DNA from: Woeseiaceae bacterium
GTDB lineage: Bacteria; Pseudomonadota; Gammaproteobacteria; Steroidobacterales; Woeseiaceae
Reading direction: 5' to 3'
Assembly: GCA_013001045.1 (NCBI GenBank)
Contig: JABDNG010000114.1
Span: 1-35,608, forward strand
Length of the DNA stretch: 35,608 nucleotides
The notes beneath the pieces were generated by a model. The model worked only from the letters and a program-made list of their open reading frames with translations, did no database searches and was not told where the DNA came from. Positions within the stretch are counted from its first letter, which is position 1; every line of letters starts with the position of its first letter. The position numbers and the translations under genes were made by a program. Shown piece by piece: positions 34,743 to 35,608 of this stretch.

Positions 34743-35608
34743 TTATACCCCCAGTTTACTTCGTGGGTTGTATGGCAGATCCTGCTGCATCTTTTGATAC
34801 AGCTGCCGGGCACTATCGCTCTCTGCCGGTGGCAGGGTTATTGCCAGCTCAACATAAAGATCCCCGGGCGGCTGACCCGGTATGCCGCGCTTCTGAAGAC
34901 GCAATTTGCGTTCACGGGTCGTCCCTTCCGGGATTTTGAGATCCACGGGGCCATCGGGCGTTGGTACCTTGACCGTCGCGCCCAAAGCAGCCTCCCACGG
35001 TGCGACGGGCAGCTCAAGATAGATATCACGCCCTTCGACCCGAAACAGCCTGTGAGGATTGAATTCGATCTCCAGGTACAGGTCGCCAGCCTTACCGGTC
35101 CCTATTCCCGGCGAACCCTGGCCAGACAGGCGAATGCGTTGTCCCTGTTTCACACCCTTCGGGATTTTGACGTTCAGGGTTCGTACTTTGGTCGACACAT
35201 GCCCGGTGCCATCGACCTCCGGTGTGCGCAATGAGAGGCTGCGTGAGGCTCCCTTGTAGGCATCTTCGAGGTCAATCAACACCTTGGCGTGATGGTCTTC
35301 ACCTCGTGCATGCATCCCGGCTTGTTGCTGCGCGCCGCGCGCAGACTGAAAATCGTGCCCAAACAACGATTCGAAGAAATCGCTGAAGGCGGCTGCATCG
35401 GCGCCGCCATCGCCGCCGCTGAATTCAAAACCGGCATCCCAGTTCGGCGGCGGCCTGAATTCCTGTCCCGCCTTCCAGTTCGCGCCCAGCTGGTCGTAAG
35501 CGGCGCGTTTTTCCGGATCCTTGAGCACGGCGTAGGCTTCGCCGAGATCTTTGAAACGCGCTTCGGCGTCCGCTTCTTTGCTCACGTCAGGATGATACTT
35601 GCGAGCCA
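34743..35608 (-). CDS. cbpA: DnaJ-like co-chaperone CbpA, N-terminus cut by the window edge
   Basis: A DnaJ-type protein without the zinc-finger domain, so CbpA rather than DnaJ. The reading frame runs off base 35608; the first visible residues are ARKYHPDVSKEADAE, carrying the HPD motif that stimulates DnaK. The GTG at 35585 lies within this J domain and is not the start; about 30 N-terminal residues are missing. A Gly/Phe-type linker (EFSGGDGGADAAAFSDFFES) is followed by two C-terminal substrate-binding domains (SLSLRTPEV..., RLSGQGSPGIGTGKAGDLYL...). Ends at TAA 34743, directly before cbpM. Confidence 0.93.
   Translation of the reverse strand, partial: ARKYHPDVSKEADAEARFKDLGEAYAVLKDPEKRAAYDQLGANWKAGQEFRPPPNWDAGFEFSGGDGGADAAAFSDFFESLFGHDFQSARGAQQQAGMHARGEDHHAKVLIDLEDAYKGASRSLSLRTPEVDGTGHVSTKVRTLNVKIPKGVKQGQRIRLSGQGSPGIGTGKAGDLYLEIEFNPHRLFRVEGRDIYLELPVAPWEAALGATVKVPTPDGPVDLKIPEGTTRERKLRLQKRGIPGQPPGDLYVELAITLPPAESDSARQLYQKMQQDLPYNPRSKLGV

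Overview
This window looks like a chromosomal core region of a GC-rich (by eye) gammaproteobacterium. The clues are a nrdR-ribD-ribE-ribB-ribH-nusB-thiL-pgpA cluster, a single-chain PurL of 1292 residues, DUF1820, a cbpA-cbpM pair, EttA, and ParE with E. coli-like signatures. A marine or sediment lineage is possible given the calcium/sodium antiporter and the rubrerythrin/DUF3501 cluster, but that is inference. No insertion sequence, prophage, CRISPR array, tRNA or rRNA gene was seen. Coding density is very high: no gap exceeds 300 bases, and the largest is the 187-bp divergent gap at 3168-3354.

Layout. (1) 1-642, minus: the N-terminal part of parE, cut by the window edge. (2) 746-3167, minus: GTG-started rubrerythrin, a strong intrinsic terminator, a GlpC/HdrD-like iron-sulfur protein and a DUF3501 protein. 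(3) 3355-3594, plus: xseB without ispA or dxs beside it. (4) 3611-14464, minus: a long run from a histone-deacetylase-like amidohydrolase through glyA, nrdR, ribD, ribE, ribB (fused to a dead GTP cyclohydrolase II domain), ribH, nusB, thiL and pgpA to a Ser/Thr kinase with a cyclic-nucleotide-binding-like domain and an exported M20 amidohydrolase. (5) 14538-17698, plus: ettA, a small membrane protein and a zinc-ribbon DUF4145-like protein. (6) 17716-22002, minus: DUF1820 then purL. (7) 22159-23640, plus: an orphan TagH-like FHA protein. (8) 23637-26916, minus: MaoC hydratase, CitE-like CoA ester lyase and acetyl-CoA synthetase. (9) 27033-27953, plus: a Tat-exported aldo/keto reductase. (10) 27978-35608, minus: cbpA (cut by the window edge), cbpM, a calcium/sodium antiporter, a beta-CASP metallo-hydrolase, a LOG-family protein, a P2A calcium ATPase and pyrophosphatase.

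How the genes work together. The rib genes make riboflavin from GTP and ribulose phosphate, although the GTP cyclohydrolase II step needs another gene because the domain fused to RibB has lost its zinc ligands. ThiL makes thiamine diphosphate; NusB and NrdR act in transcription. The MaoC/CitE/Acs genes look like a unit feeding small acids into acetyl-CoA. The most system-like stretch is 28587-34386: two different calcium extrusion pumps, one ion-gradient-driven and one ATP-driven, in one tightly overlapping gene string with a predicted beta-CASP nuclease-type enzyme and a LOG-family nucleotide phosphoribohydrolase between them. Other points of interest are a four-copy 15-bp tandem repeat directly before nusB, an orphan TagH with a Pro/Lys-rich repeat linker, and the kinase-sensor fusion placed behind pgpA.
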